This document shows positions 1 through 6,639 of a DNA stretch of 14,906 bases, one piece after another. Source of the stretch: CAYUWH01 sp964448615 (GTDB lineage: Bacteria > Patescibacteriota > Gracilibacteria > Peribacterales > Peribacteraceae). The stretch is from positions 1 through 14,906 of the forward strand of contig CAYUWH010000036.1 of assembly GCA_964448615.1 (NCBI GenBank), given 5' to 3'. Numbering within the stretch: the stretch's first letter is position 1; every line of letters starts with the position of its first letter. A program made the position numbers and the translations under genes. Below the pieces are notes generated by a model. It was not told where the DNA came from and searched no databases. It saw nothing but the letters and a program-made list of their open reading frames with translations.

Positions 1-50
1 CATTCTCCCTATAAGAAGAGAAAAAGTCAAAATTCCTGAACTGGGTTTGT

Positions 51-85
51 GTTCACTACGTCGCTCGAGAGCGACGTGGTTCACT
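51..85. repeat. Palindrome flanked by 7-bp direct repeats
   Basis: Positions 58-65 and 70-77 form a perfect 8-bp inverted repeat (ACGTCGCT / AGCGACGT) around CGAG. It is flanked by identical GTTCACT copies at 51-57 and 79-85. It lies beyond the terminator of the minus-strand gene and has no T-run, so it does not look like a second intrinsic terminator. Positions 1-50 hold nothing else recognisable. Confidence 0.6.
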
Positions 86-88
86 CAT

Positions 89-116
89 AAAAAACCACCC
101 CTCTTGCGAAGGGTGG
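89..116 (-). terminator. Intrinsic terminator of the 133-681 gene
   Basis: Read on the minus strand, a 9-bp stem with one mismatch (116-108 with 103-95, 4-nt loop) is followed directly by six T residues (complement of 94-89). It begins about 17 bases after the TAA stop at 133-135, the expected place for a rho-independent terminator. Confidence 0.8.
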
Positions 117-132
117 GGGTGGGCATGTGTTG

Positions 133-681
133 TTACTTCTGCAGGAGCGGACAGGCTGCCATGCGGGAGAAGAATTGAAGCGAATCCTGGAAAATCAGGA
201 TCGTCTGTCCGTCGAGCTTCATCTCCTTCGCGAAGGTCATCAGATCGGTAAAAAACCGCTGCCGGAGCAGGAAGTACTCGAGTCGCTCGACGTTTCGGAA
301 CTGCGCGTCACGGCAGACCAGTGCGGCTTCCATGGTCGAAGCAGTGACACACTGGCAGCCACCTTCGATGATACCGTGCACGAATTCGATGACCTCGTGC
401 AGAATCCAGAACTTGCGGAACATGGTCGGCACGGCGTCCGAGACGGCGAAGAACACTTCCTTGGAGTCGTAGCCGAGCTGCGCCCATTCCGCCAGATCGG
501 GCGTGAACTGTGCAGCTGCCATCTGGAGATTTGCCGGAGCCGCAGCCGCGGGGAAGACGTAGTACTCGAAATCCCGTCCAGCATAACTGATGATGTGCTT
601 CATCACGTTTGCCTTCTCGGTGAACTTCTTCTCGTAGCTCTGGCGCAGGCTGTCGCGCTGTTCTTTTGGAGTCGATTGCAT
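133..681 (-). CDS. Unknown helical protein with HExxExxH motif
   Basis: I do not recognise this 182-residue protein. It has no signal peptide or membrane segment, so it is probably cytoplasmic, and it looks mostly helical, with a charged N-terminus (residues 5-30) and a short Ala-rich stretch (45-57). Residues 95-102 read HEVIEFVH, an HExxExxH pattern that could bind a metal, as in helical ferritin-like or peptidase folds; there is no further support. The start is the ATG at 679-681 because GGAGAG lies 4 bases upstream on the minus strand, one of the few clear Shine-Dalgarno sites here. An in-frame GTG at 691-693 would add four residues but overlaps that site. It is a single-gene unit with its own promoter and terminator. 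The overlapping antisense frame is rejected as unnatural in composition. Confidence 0.8.
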   Translation of the reverse strand: MQSTPKEQRDSLRQSYEKKFTEKANVMKHIISYAGRDFEYYVFPAAAAPANLQMAAAQFTPDLAEWAQLGYDSKEVFFAVSDAVPTMFRKFWILHEVIEFVHGIIEGGCQCVTASTMEAALVCRDAQFRNVERLEYFLLRQRFFTDLMTFAKEMKLDGQTILIFQDSLQFFSRMAACPLLQK

Positions 682-742
682 TCGTCTCTCCACTTACACA
701 TGCCCTTGGTGTGAATTCCGCCCATGGCAGAAACTAAAAAAT

Positions 743-770
743 ACCATACTTTAAAACAAATTTTAGTCAA
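743..770 (-). promoter_or_regulatory. Sigma70-type promoter for the 133-681 gene
   Basis: On the minus strand, TTGACT (770-765) and TATGGT (748-743) are separated by 16 bases in an AT-rich stretch. The predicted transcript starts near 736 and has a leader of about 55 bases carrying the Shine-Dalgarno site. Confidence 0.5.
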
Positions 771-779
771 CAATCGTGT

Positions 780-1367
780 TTAATGCTTGTGATGGCGATG
801 TTCGTGTGGTGTGCGCGGCGAAGGCCATGCCAATACCCCAAGCAAGGTCAAGATTAATGAGGTGATCCAGGCACCCAGCGACAGCAGCATCATGATGGAA
901 ATGCGATAGTCCACTTCCCGCAGTGAGCGCGCTGCAAGCACAAAACCATATTGGTCGTTGCTGCTGAAGGTGCGGATCACCGCTGCAAAGCGGAGGCCTG
1001 GTTGCGGTTCCCACGTGAAGCGGTGTTGGCCGCGCCCAATTGCTTGATACAGCGCGCCATCCGGAAGAGTTGGCGTGTTTCCTTCGAGCGTTCCCATGGA
1101 CGCGACGACCGCCTGATGCTGGTCGAAGATCATGAAGAACGGCGACAAACTTCTGCCCATATCCACCGGGTACGGCCCGACGATATCCGCGGCCCCCGTG
1201 CCATGTTCAAGTAGGATGCTTGCATCAGTCGCCAGTTGCGCGAGCACGTCATCCGCGCTCAATCGCAGAGATTGCTGTGCTATCACGAAGATTAATCCGC
1301 ACAATACCGTCGAAAGAAGCGCAAACGGAAGCCAACGACGAAGCACATTCATCATGTGCCACAGCAT
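780..1367 (-). CDS. Membrane protein with sensor-like domain, His-rich tail
   Basis: This 195-residue protein has a membrane segment at about residues 11-30, an extracytoplasmic domain of about 120 residues, a second membrane segment (about 157-180) and a short cytoplasmic C-terminus ending HEHRHHKH. The layout is that of a histidine-kinase input module without the kinase. Signatures such as ARSLREVD before the second membrane segment and RFTWEPQPGLR in the sensor domain recall a conserved family of unknown function known from memory in other bacteria, so it is probably a family in its own right and not a broken kinase. The His tail could bind metal, as inference. Its ATG lies 8 bases after the nitroreductase stop, so the two are probably co-transcribed. 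No clear Shine-Dalgarno site is seen; in-frame ATGs at 1355 and 1352 are alternative starts. Confidence 0.75.
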   Translation of the reverse strand: MLWHMMNVLRRWLPFALLSTVLCGLIFVIAQQSLRLSADDVLAQLATDASILLEHGTGAADIVGPYPVDMGRSLSPFFMIFDQHQAVVASMGTLEGNTPTLPDGALYQAIGRGQHRFTWEPQPGLRFAAVIRTFSSNDQYGFVLAARSLREVDYRISIMMLLSLGAWITSLILTLLGVLAWPSPRTPHEHRHHKH

Positions 1368-1375
1368 AGCGCATC

Positions 1376-2008
1376 TTACTTTCGGATCACCAGCTCTTCC
1401 ATCGGGAAGCGTGCCTTCTTGTACGTGGCGGCCGTATCGTCAGCGCTGCGATATCCAACCGGGCAGAGTGCGACGGCAGTCAGGTTCTGAGTGGCAAGGC
1501 CAAGGATTTCATCGACGGCATTGCGGTCGAAACCTTCCATGGGGCACGCATCGATCTTTGCCATGGCTGCAGCGGAGAGTAATACGCCGAGTGCGATATA
1601 GGTTTGCTTCTGCATCCACATTCCAAGTGCGTCCGAAGGCATTCCCTGCACAAAACTTGCCATCATATCGCGGTAGCCTTTGAGTGCTTCTGCGGTGATG
1701 CCACGCTGCGAAGCGATGTGCGACACGTATTCATCCACGTATTCTTCTCCGATCTGTTTCAGTGCGGTAAAGACAATAAGATGCGATGCGTCGGTCACTT
1801 GTGTCTGTCCCCAAGCTTTTTCTTTGATACTTGAGCGAAGTTCCGGATTCTCAATCACGATCAAGCGGTACGGCTGCAATCCGTAGGAGGTCGGCGCAAG
1901 ACGTGCGGCTTCGAGTAATTCGTCGAGCTGGGCATCGGTCAATTTTTTGGTCGGGTCGAATTTTTTGGTGGCGTAGCGCCAGTTCAATGCTTCGTGGAAT
2001 GCGGACAT
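1376..2008 (-). CDS. NfsB-like NAD(P)H nitroreductase
   Basis: This 210-residue protein matches the nitroreductase family (FMN enzymes, NfsB/dihydropteridine-reductase branch), which reduce nitroaromatics, quinones or similar substrates with NAD(P)H in the cytoplasm. Visible signatures are the N-terminal RYATKKFD (residues 11-18), which contributes to FMN phosphate binding in the family; APTSYGLQPYRLIVI (about 37-51); PMEGFD near residue 160; and CPVGYRSADD near the C-terminus. Length is normal. The start is the ATG at 2006-2008, where family homology begins (MSAFHEALNWRY); a longer reading to 2080 would run through its own promoter. The leader is pyrimidine-rich without a Shine-Dalgarno site. 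It is first in a probable operon with the 780-1367 gene. The physiological substrate cannot be told from sequence. Confidence 0.92.
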   Translation of the reverse strand: MSAFHEALNWRYATKKFDPTKKLTDAQLDELLEAARLAPTSYGLQPYRLIVIENPELRSSIKEKAWGQTQVTDASHLIVFTALKQIGEEYVDEYVSHIASQRGITAEALKGYRDMMASFVQGMPSDALGMWMQKQTYIALGVLLSAAAMAKIDACPMEGFDRNAVDEILGLATQNLTAVALCPVGYRSADDTAATYKKARFPMEELVIRK

Positions 2009-2039
2009 AATCGAAAAGAAAGAAATGAATTGATATCTG

Positions 2040-2068
2040 ATACTAGCGTTGAGATATATTTTTGACAA
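2040..2068 (-). promoter_or_regulatory. Promoter of the nitroreductase operon
   Basis: On the minus strand, TTGTCA (2068-2063) and TAGTAT (2045-2040) are separated by exactly 17 bases. The predicted start is near 2033, about 25 bases before the ATG. Its -35 overlaps the -35 of the divergent plus-strand promoter by five bases. Confidence 0.6.
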
Positions 2069-2092
2069 GTATGTACACAAAAGTACTATACT
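2062..2092 (+). promoter_or_regulatory. Promoter of the methyltransferase gene, with dyad
   Basis: A perfect TTGACA (2062-2067) is followed by TACTAT (2084-2089, 16-base spacer) or TATACT (2087-2092, 19-base spacer). An imperfect dyad, AGTATGTAC (2069-2077) against GTACTATACT (2083-2092), fills the spacer and could be a repressor site. A second inverted pair, TATACT (2087-2092) and AGTATA (2105-2110), lies just downstream. No regulator gene is adjacent. Confidence 0.6.
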
Positions 2093-2141
2093 ATTATAAA
2101 ATAAAGTATAACCACCTTCGCAGTTCCGCTACGCTTGTTAT

Positions 2142-2696
2142 GTGTTGGAAGCGCTACTTCTGCTGGCTATCGTTTTGTTCCTGCCGCTGTTCGGCGCCAG
2201 TTCGTTTGTGTTGCTGGCTGCGATTTTGCTTTGGACCATGTTCTCCCTGCCCGGTGCATGGCTGATCTTCCGCGGCGCCCCTCCGCTTGTGCCTACGCCC
2301 AAACGCACGGTGATGCGTATGACCGAACTCGCCGCGATCAAGCCCGGAGAAACATTCTATGATCTCGGATGCGGTGACGGACGATTGGTGTTTGCCGCAG
2401 CAGATAAGGGCGCGAAAGCAACGGGGTATGAATTTTCGTTGCTCGCATGGTTGTGGGCCGTGTTGTTCTCTTGGCGTCATCCCGGCGCCCAGATCCGCTT
2501 CGCGAATTTCTGGAAACAAGACCTCCGCGACGCCGATGTGATCGTCTGTTATTTGCTGCGGCAGCTCATGCCGCGTTTTCGCGACGAAATCTGGACCAAC
2601 CTGAAGCCGGGTACCCGCGTGCTTTCCCATGGATTCAGCATTCCGGAGCTGACGCCTGTACACGAAGAGCAGGGGATCCACATGTACGTAAAATAG
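2142..2696 (+). CDS. Membrane-anchored class I SAM methyltransferase
   Basis: The 184-residue protein starts with a hydrophobic region (about residues 3-44) that can form one or two membrane helices. A short class I Rossmann methyltransferase domain follows, facing the cytoplasm. Motif I, YDLGCGDGR (residues 73-81), is the glycine-rich S-adenosylmethionine loop; the Glu of GYEF (residue 97) fits the acidic residue that binds the ribose. A hydrophobic strand near DADVIVCYLL corresponds to motif IV. The anchor-plus-small-domain layout recalls FAM173/ATP-synthase-c-subunit lysine methyltransferases, but the substrate is not determined. The start is GTG (2142) or the next codon TTG; the ATG at 2140 is out of frame. 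No Shine-Dalgarno site is evident. It is divergent from the nitroreductase operon. Confidence 0.85.
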   Translation: MLEALLLLAIVLFLPLFGASSFVLLAAILLWTMFSLPGAWLIFRGAPPLVPTPKRTVMRMTELAAIKPGETFYDLGCGDGRLVFAAADKGAKATGYEFSLLAWLWAVLFSWRHPGAQIRFANFWKQDLRDADVIVCYLLRQLMPRFRDEIWTNLKPGTRVLSHGFSIPELTPVHEEQGIHMYVK

Positions 2697-2818
2697 ACAT
2701 GCAGGCAAGTTGATTTTGTAAGGACGCTCTGCGGAAAGAGTCTACTACTTTGCACTCCGTTGTAACCGCGGGTCAATTGTGTGCAAGCTGATTTTTGTCC
2801 GACTTCCTTCCTTTTTCT

Positions 2819-3067
2819 ATGAAGAAGCCAGTCGTGGAATACGATGCGTATATTCTTGATACGTGTAAATTGCCTGCCACCGGAAAGTACGTTCCCGGTG
2901 CCATCAAATTCAAAGGGCGCAAAAAAATAGAAATTCTTCAATGGAAGGACAACATGTTCGACACGCAGGAGGAGGCGGACAAGTTTGTGAAAGACCACTT
3001 TTTGCAACTCGGATTCGCCGAGCCGACGAATGAAATGGAGATTTTTAAGCATCACGCTGCCCGATAA
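2819..3067 (+). CDS. Small unknown protein
   Basis: I do not recognise this 82-residue protein. It is soluble and Lys-rich, with a probable beta-type N-terminal half (KPVVEYDAYILDTCK) and a helix with acidic and aromatic residues (TQEEADKFVKDHF, about residues 47-59). The start is placed at the ATG at 2819. The frame stays open upstream to a TTG at 2795, but ATG followed by MKKPVVEYDAY is the more natural N-terminus. The 20 bases before the ATG are nearly all pyrimidine with no Shine-Dalgarno site, as in other genes here. It could be co-transcribed with the upstream methyltransferase across a 122-base gap; no terminator was clear between them. Confidence 0.65.
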   Translation: MKKPVVEYDAYILDTCKLPATGKYVPGAIKFKGRKKIEILQWKDNMFDTQEEADKFVKDHFLQLGFAEPTNEMEIFKHHAAR

Positions 3068-3104
3068 AGCAAGGCGGCTGAACCATGAAAAAGCGAGCAA
3101 ACCT

Positions 3105-3138
3105 TCTTAATCTGTTCTTAAGGAGTCGCGCGTACGAT
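3105..3138 (+). promoter_or_regulatory. Candidate response-regulator box and promoter for CopCD operon
   Basis: TTCTTAA occurs twice with an 11-bp period (3104-3110 and 3115-3121), so TTAA cores lie at 3107 and 3118. TACGAT (3133-3138) sits 11 bases after the second TTAA, the spacing found at the two minus-strand boxes at 8090-8123 and 10017-10050. TTAATCT at 3107-3113 is identical to the first half of the 8090-8123 box. The GTCGC found after the other two boxes is displaced by six bases here. This is the weakest of the three copies. Confidence 0.4.
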
Positions 3139-3184
3139 GCACGCAGTCAACATACACCCCTCATCACAGGGAAAGTGAAGAAGC

Positions 3185-3212
3185 GAACAGAGCCGCGCAA
3201 GCGGCTTTGTTC
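3185..3212 (+). other. 12-bp hairpin with GCAA tetraloop in leader
   Basis: Bases 3185-3196 pair with 3201-3212 over 12 positions (one G-T) around a GCAA loop of the GNRA class. No T-run follows, so it is a poor intrinsic terminator. It lies 21 bases before the ATG of the 3234 gene and would be in the leader of any transcript starting near 3145. A role in mRNA stability or expression control is inference. Confidence 0.6.
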
Positions 3213-3221
3213 GTGGTCGGG

Positions 3222-3227
3222 TATACT
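3222..3227 (+). promoter_or_regulatory. Possible -10 for a leaderless transcript
   Basis: TATACT (5 of 6 to consensus) is followed by six bases and then the ATG at 3234, so transcription would start at or next to the start codon. No good -35 lies 16-18 bases upstream. Confidence 0.35.
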
Positions 3228-3233
3228 TGGCGC

Positions 3234-3734
3234 ATGAGCCGCGTATTCGGATTGTTTCTCGGCTTGTTACTCTGGATGCCGCAGGTTTTTGCGCAAAACA
3301 CGCGTCAGATATTCGAAGTATCCGCCGATCCGTATAAGGTGGAGGTGGGTGTTCAGGTTCTTTCTGCTTCCCAGGGCGCCGTTTCGCGCGCCGCATTCGA
3401 TGTAACGTTATTGCAGTATAAAACTGCTTCCTCTTGGGATACGGTTTCGTTTGACCGGCTTGATGTGTCTTCTTCGGGGCAGGGAGACGGATTGCCTGCA
3501 TTCTCGGTTGCAGAAGGGCCCATGACCCAGGCGCAGTTCACGTATGACATTCCTCCGGAGCAGGGGTTGCGCGGATTGCATCTCGTATTCTTCCGGCAAG
3601 GAAAGAAGTTGGCGGAAACAGATGTTGCATTGCCCGGTCAGCAAGAATCCCTGATGATCGATTACATTGCTTTTATCTTGATCGGATTCTGTATTCTCAT
3701 CGCGATCAGCTCACGATTTTTCCCGCGCACATGA
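3234..3734 (+). CDS. Small secreted protein anchored by C-terminal helix
   Basis: This 166-residue protein has a signal peptide (about residues 1-20, cleavage after PQVFA), an extracytoplasmic beta-rich domain of about 115 residues, and a C-terminal membrane helix (about 141-160) ending in a short basic tail. No cysteines or His clusters are visible in the outer domain. The domain may resemble the YtkA-like/CopC-type Ig folds of its neighbour, but I cannot show homology. The ATG at 3234 is chosen because it gives a clean signal peptide; the frame extends upstream only to a TTG inside a hairpin. Its TGA stop overlaps the next ATG as ATGA (3731-3734), so translation is probably coupled to the CopC-CopD gene and the two products likely work together in the envelope. 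Confidence 0.8.
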   Translation: MSRVFGLFLGLLLWMPQVFAQNTRQIFEVSADPYKVEVGVQVLSASQGAVSRAAFDVTLLQYKTASSWDTVSFDRLDVSSSGQGDGLPAFSVAEGPMTQAQFTYDIPPEQGLRGLHLVFFRQGKKLAETDVALPGQQESLMIDYIAFILIGFCILIAISSRFFPRT

Positions 3735-6559
3735 TACGCAGTGCTCTTTTCGTTGCCGTTCTAGGGTGCATGCCGATAGGCACCGTCTTCGCGCATGCGG
3801 TTCCCGTTTCCTCGGAACCCGAAAGCGGCGTGGTGATGGAGGCAATGCCCGCGCGCGTCGCAATCCGGTTTAGCGAGCGCATCGATGCCGCGGCGAGCAC
3901 CATCACGATCTATGCACCCGATGGAGAAAAGCTCCCCCTACCCTCCGCAGTCGTCGATCCGCAGAATCCGCGTTTATTCATCAAACCGCTTCCAGCATCA
4001 GCATCAGCATCAGGAACCTTTACCGTATCGTGGGCGACGGTCTCCGCCGATGACGGACATTTTTCCAAGGGCGCATTCATCTTTTCCGTCGGGCATGTCA
4101 CCAGTGCATCGCAAGATGCGGGGATTACCGAAATGATCCATCGCAGCCCGCGGCCGGAAGCGATTTCGCTTTGGATTGAATTATTGGGAGCGGCGATGTT
4201 GGAAGGATCTCTGCTCTTGGCAGTTTGGCTTTTGCGTCCACTGCGCGGGTCACGCCCTGCGGCATGGAAGAAATTTCTCGCGCGCTGGACTCGATGGGTA
4301 TGCCTCGGGGTGTTCTTCTTGATGACCGGCGTGATCGCGTATCTACTGCTGCAAATGCAGACGATTATGCTGCGGCAATCGTTTGATGCGCTCACAAGTT
4401 TTTCCATGGTGATGCAGACGTCCGCGGGAGGCGCCGCTCTCTACCGTGCCGCATGCGGACTCTTCTTTCTTGTCGTATTCTTGTCGGTGCGCAAGCGCCT
4501 ATTCGAACAAAAAGGAAGCGGCCTCTTCTTCTTGCTCTGGTTGCCCTTGCTCGTCTTTGCGGCATTGCGTGCATCTGTCAGTCATGCGGCAGCATCGTCG
4601 TTCTCGCCCTGGCTGTCCGTCCTCATGAATGTCTTTCATGTACTTGCGAAAGACGGATGGATCGGCGCCTCGCTCGCGCTCGCGGTGCTCGTTTTCCCCT
4701 TCTTGCAATCGCTCGATGATCCGAAAGAATCACGTCAAGCGTTGATTCGCTACGGAAAGATAACCAGCGTATTGCTTGCGGTCGGTGGGGTGAGCGGGGT
4801 CTATATGACGTGGCTGCATGTGAAAACCTTCGACAATCTCACAACGACGCTCTGGGGTAGCAGGTTTGTGCTGTTAGTGATGATGGCGACGATCTTTTTG
4901 GCGATACGCGTCTATCAACAGTGGGTTCTGGATGCCGAGCGCAATCCTCCCAAGAAACAACAACCGCGTGCATTCTGGATCGTGGGGGAAGCGGCGGCAG
5001 GCGTATGCGTACTGTTTCTCTCAAGCTTGATGATCATCACCACGCCGCCGCTGCCCCTGAAACCGTTGCTTTCCTTGCACGAAACCGTGCACGGGACGAC
5101 GGTCTATTTTGGCGAACATCCCTCTGATCAAACATCGTTCTTGCTCACCTTTGAAGATGCGAGCGGCCAACCTGCCATGTTGCGCGATGCCGTCGTCACG
5201 GCAACCAATGACGAAAAGGGAATTGGCCCGTTGCAAGAGGTTCTCACCAAGCGATTTGAGGGCGGATACAGTTTTCCCATCCGCGATATCGCTGCGCCGG
5301 GTACGTGGAGCGTTGCCGTCACTGGCGTGATGCAAACGGGATACGACGCGACGGCGACCTTTACCTTCCGCGTCCCGAAGGATCTTGGAATGCATGTGAT
5401 CGAAGAGCGGCGATCATGGTCCGGGTGGTTTGATGTGACGATGCTTAGTATTGCCGTGATCATTGTACTGGGGGCGATCTACCTCTTTCTCTGCAGCATG
5501 CGCAACGGACAAGAGCATCGACATGCAAATGCTTCACTTCTCCAGCGGCTCACGGCACGCGGGTATGTGTGGGCAATGCTTCCTGCATTTCTCGGGATCG
5601 CTGTCACGGCGTTGCTCGCATCGCGATTCCAGTTGTCTTGCACGAACAACGGTCATCTGTGGACCGAGAGCGTGCCGATGTCGGAAGGGCGTGTGCTCTC
5701 GCCCAAGGCGACAGTCGGATGCATGGTGGGAATGGGCAAAGGGTTGTTTCATATTGCAGACGAACGTGAGTACGACTCTTTCATGCGGCCTGCGCACGTG
5801 CAGTTGGAAATGACGATGTATCCGCAGTACCCGCAAGTCGGACAGCAGGTCATGATGCGTTTTACCGCGCGCGATCCGGAAGGGGGGGCCGCAAAGGATC
5901 TTATTGCCGATCATGATCGCATCGCGCATGTCATCATCGTGAATGACGAGCAGACGGTCTTCTCGCACATTCATCCGGGCAGCGGGTCTGTCCTTGCACC
6001 TGAATTGCTTGAGCAAGCGGAATTTCCCGTGATGTATGCATTCCCCAAGCCGGGTAAATACCTGGTGAACATCAATGTGGCCCAGCGCGGTCATCTATTT
6101 TCCCGGGCGTTTTATATCGATGTGCCGGGCAGAGAAGAGCCAGTCACGCTGAACGAAGATCTATCAGTGCAAAAAACATTCGGCTCGTACGATGTCACCC
6201 TCGCAAAACCCGCCACCATCAAAGCCGGAGCGCCGGTGCAATTGCAGTACGTCATCACCCAGAACGGCGTGCCGGTCACCGATCTCAGGCCATATCTCGC
6301 CGCTCCCATGCACATTGCCATTGTGCGCGAGGACTTGCGGCAATTCATGCATACGCATGGCATGGTTCCGGCTCCGATGGTAGAGAGGATTGTCGATCCT
6401 TCTTTGGCATCAAACCCGCATGTGCAGATGCCGGCGTCGTTCGGGCCGGATATCGGGGCCACGATTACATTCCCGACTGCAGGGCTCTACACGTTGTTCG
6501 GAGAATTCCGTCATGGCAATACGATTGTTGTCACACGATTCATGGTTCGCGTGCCATGA
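3731..6559 (+). CDS. CopC-CopD fusion with YtkA-like metal-binding domains
   Basis: The 942-residue protein begins with a signal peptide (1-21), so the mature N-terminus is His22. Residues 22-121 are a CopC domain; His22, Asp108 and His110 (SADDGH) match the Cu(II) ligands His1, Asp and His of CopC. About eight membrane helices follow (about 145-440), as in CopD/PcoD, a family tied to copper uptake, including NVFHVLAKDGWIG and a helix with GVYMTWLH. An extracytoplasmic domain (about 448-550), two more helices (about 560-635) and a C-terminal outer region come next. The last holds two related modules: DHDRIAHVIIV (727-737) with HIH (746-748), and MHIAIV (860-865) with HTH (874-876). These resemble YtkA/FixH-like metal-binding folds. 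Known CopC-CopD fusions are usually shorter, so the C-terminal extension is notable. It probably imports or relays copper across the membrane; this is inference from family. It is coupled to the upstream gene. Confidence 0.88.
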   Translation: MIRSALFVAVLGCMPIGTVFAHAVPVSSEPESGVVMEAMPARVAIRFSERIDAAASTITIYAPDGEKLPLPSAVVDPQNPRLFIKPLPASASASGTFTVSWATVSADDGHFSKGAFIFSVGHVTSASQDAGITEMIHRSPRPEAISLWIELLGAAMLEGSLLLAVWLLRPLRGSRPAAWKKFLARWTRWVCLGVFFLMTGVIAYLLLQMQTIMLRQSFDALTSFSMVMQTSAGGAALYRAACGLFFLVVFLSVRKRLFEQKGSGLFFLLWLPLLVFAALRASVSHAAASSFSPWLSVLMNVFHVLAKDGWIGASLALAVLVFPFLQSLDDPKESRQALIRYGKITSVLLAVGGVSGVYMTWLHVKTFDNLTTTLWGSRFVLLVMMATIFLAIRVYQQWVLDAERNPPKKQQPRAFWIVGEAAAGVCVLFLSSLMIITTPPLPLKPLLSLHETVHGTTVYFGEHPSDQTSFLLTFEDASGQPAMLRDAVVTATNDEKGIGPLQEVLTKRFEGGYSFPIRDIAAPGTWSVAVTGVMQTGYDATATFTFRVPKDLGMHVIEERRSWSGWFDVTMLSIAVIIVLGAIYLFLCSMRNGQEHRHANASLLQRLTARGYVWAMLPAFLGIAVTALLASRFQLSCTNNGHLWTESVPMSEGRVLSPKATVGCMVGMGKGLFHIADEREYDSFMRPAHVQLEMTMYPQYPQVGQQVMMRFTARDPEGGAAKDLIADHDRIAHVIIVNDEQTVFSHIHPGSGSVLAPELLEQAEFPVMYAFPKPGKYLVNINVAQRGHLFSRAFYIDVPGREEPVTLNEDLSVQKTFGSYDVTLAKPATIKAGAPVQLQYVITQNGVPVTDLRPYLAAPMHIAIVREDLRQFMHTHGMVPAPMVERIVDPSLASNPHVQMPASFGPDIGATITFPTAGLYTLFGEFRHGNTIVVTRFMVRVP

Positions 6560-6639
6560 AGGTGCTCGTCGTCACTGTCTTCGATGTGCATGCGACTGCG
6601 CTGTGGCATAGGGCAAAGCATGTGTTTTTCAAATCTGCT

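Noticed and set aside
1..3. Possible ATG on the minus strand at the left edge, preceded by AGGGAG
   Set aside because: The purine run touches the ATG, too close for a normal Shine-Dalgarno site, and no coding sequence is visible in the window to test it.
127..714. Long plus-strand open frame (195 codons) opposite the 133-681 gene
   Set aside because: Composition is unnatural (many His, Arg, Cys). The minus-strand gene has a promoter, a Shine-Dalgarno site and a terminator in the right places.
2701..2818. Possible hairpin after the methyltransferase gene (GCTCT near 2725 with AGAGT near 2740)
   Set aside because: The stem is only about four to five bases with no T-run; not enough for a terminator call.
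3993..4013. Hexamer microsatellite CAGCAT x3 inside the CopC domain
   Set aside because: In-frame (Ser-Ala repeats) and short; a length change would not shift the frame, so phase variation is unlikely.
5534..6094. 186-codon minus-strand frame inside the CopC-CopD gene
   Set aside because: His/Arg-rich shadow of a well-supported gene; no start signal or motif.
6560..6639. Terminator expected between the convergent CopC-CopD and glycosyltransferase genes
   Set aside because: Only a weak CATGC/GCATG pairing with a loop of about 24 bases before a T-run; not convincing.
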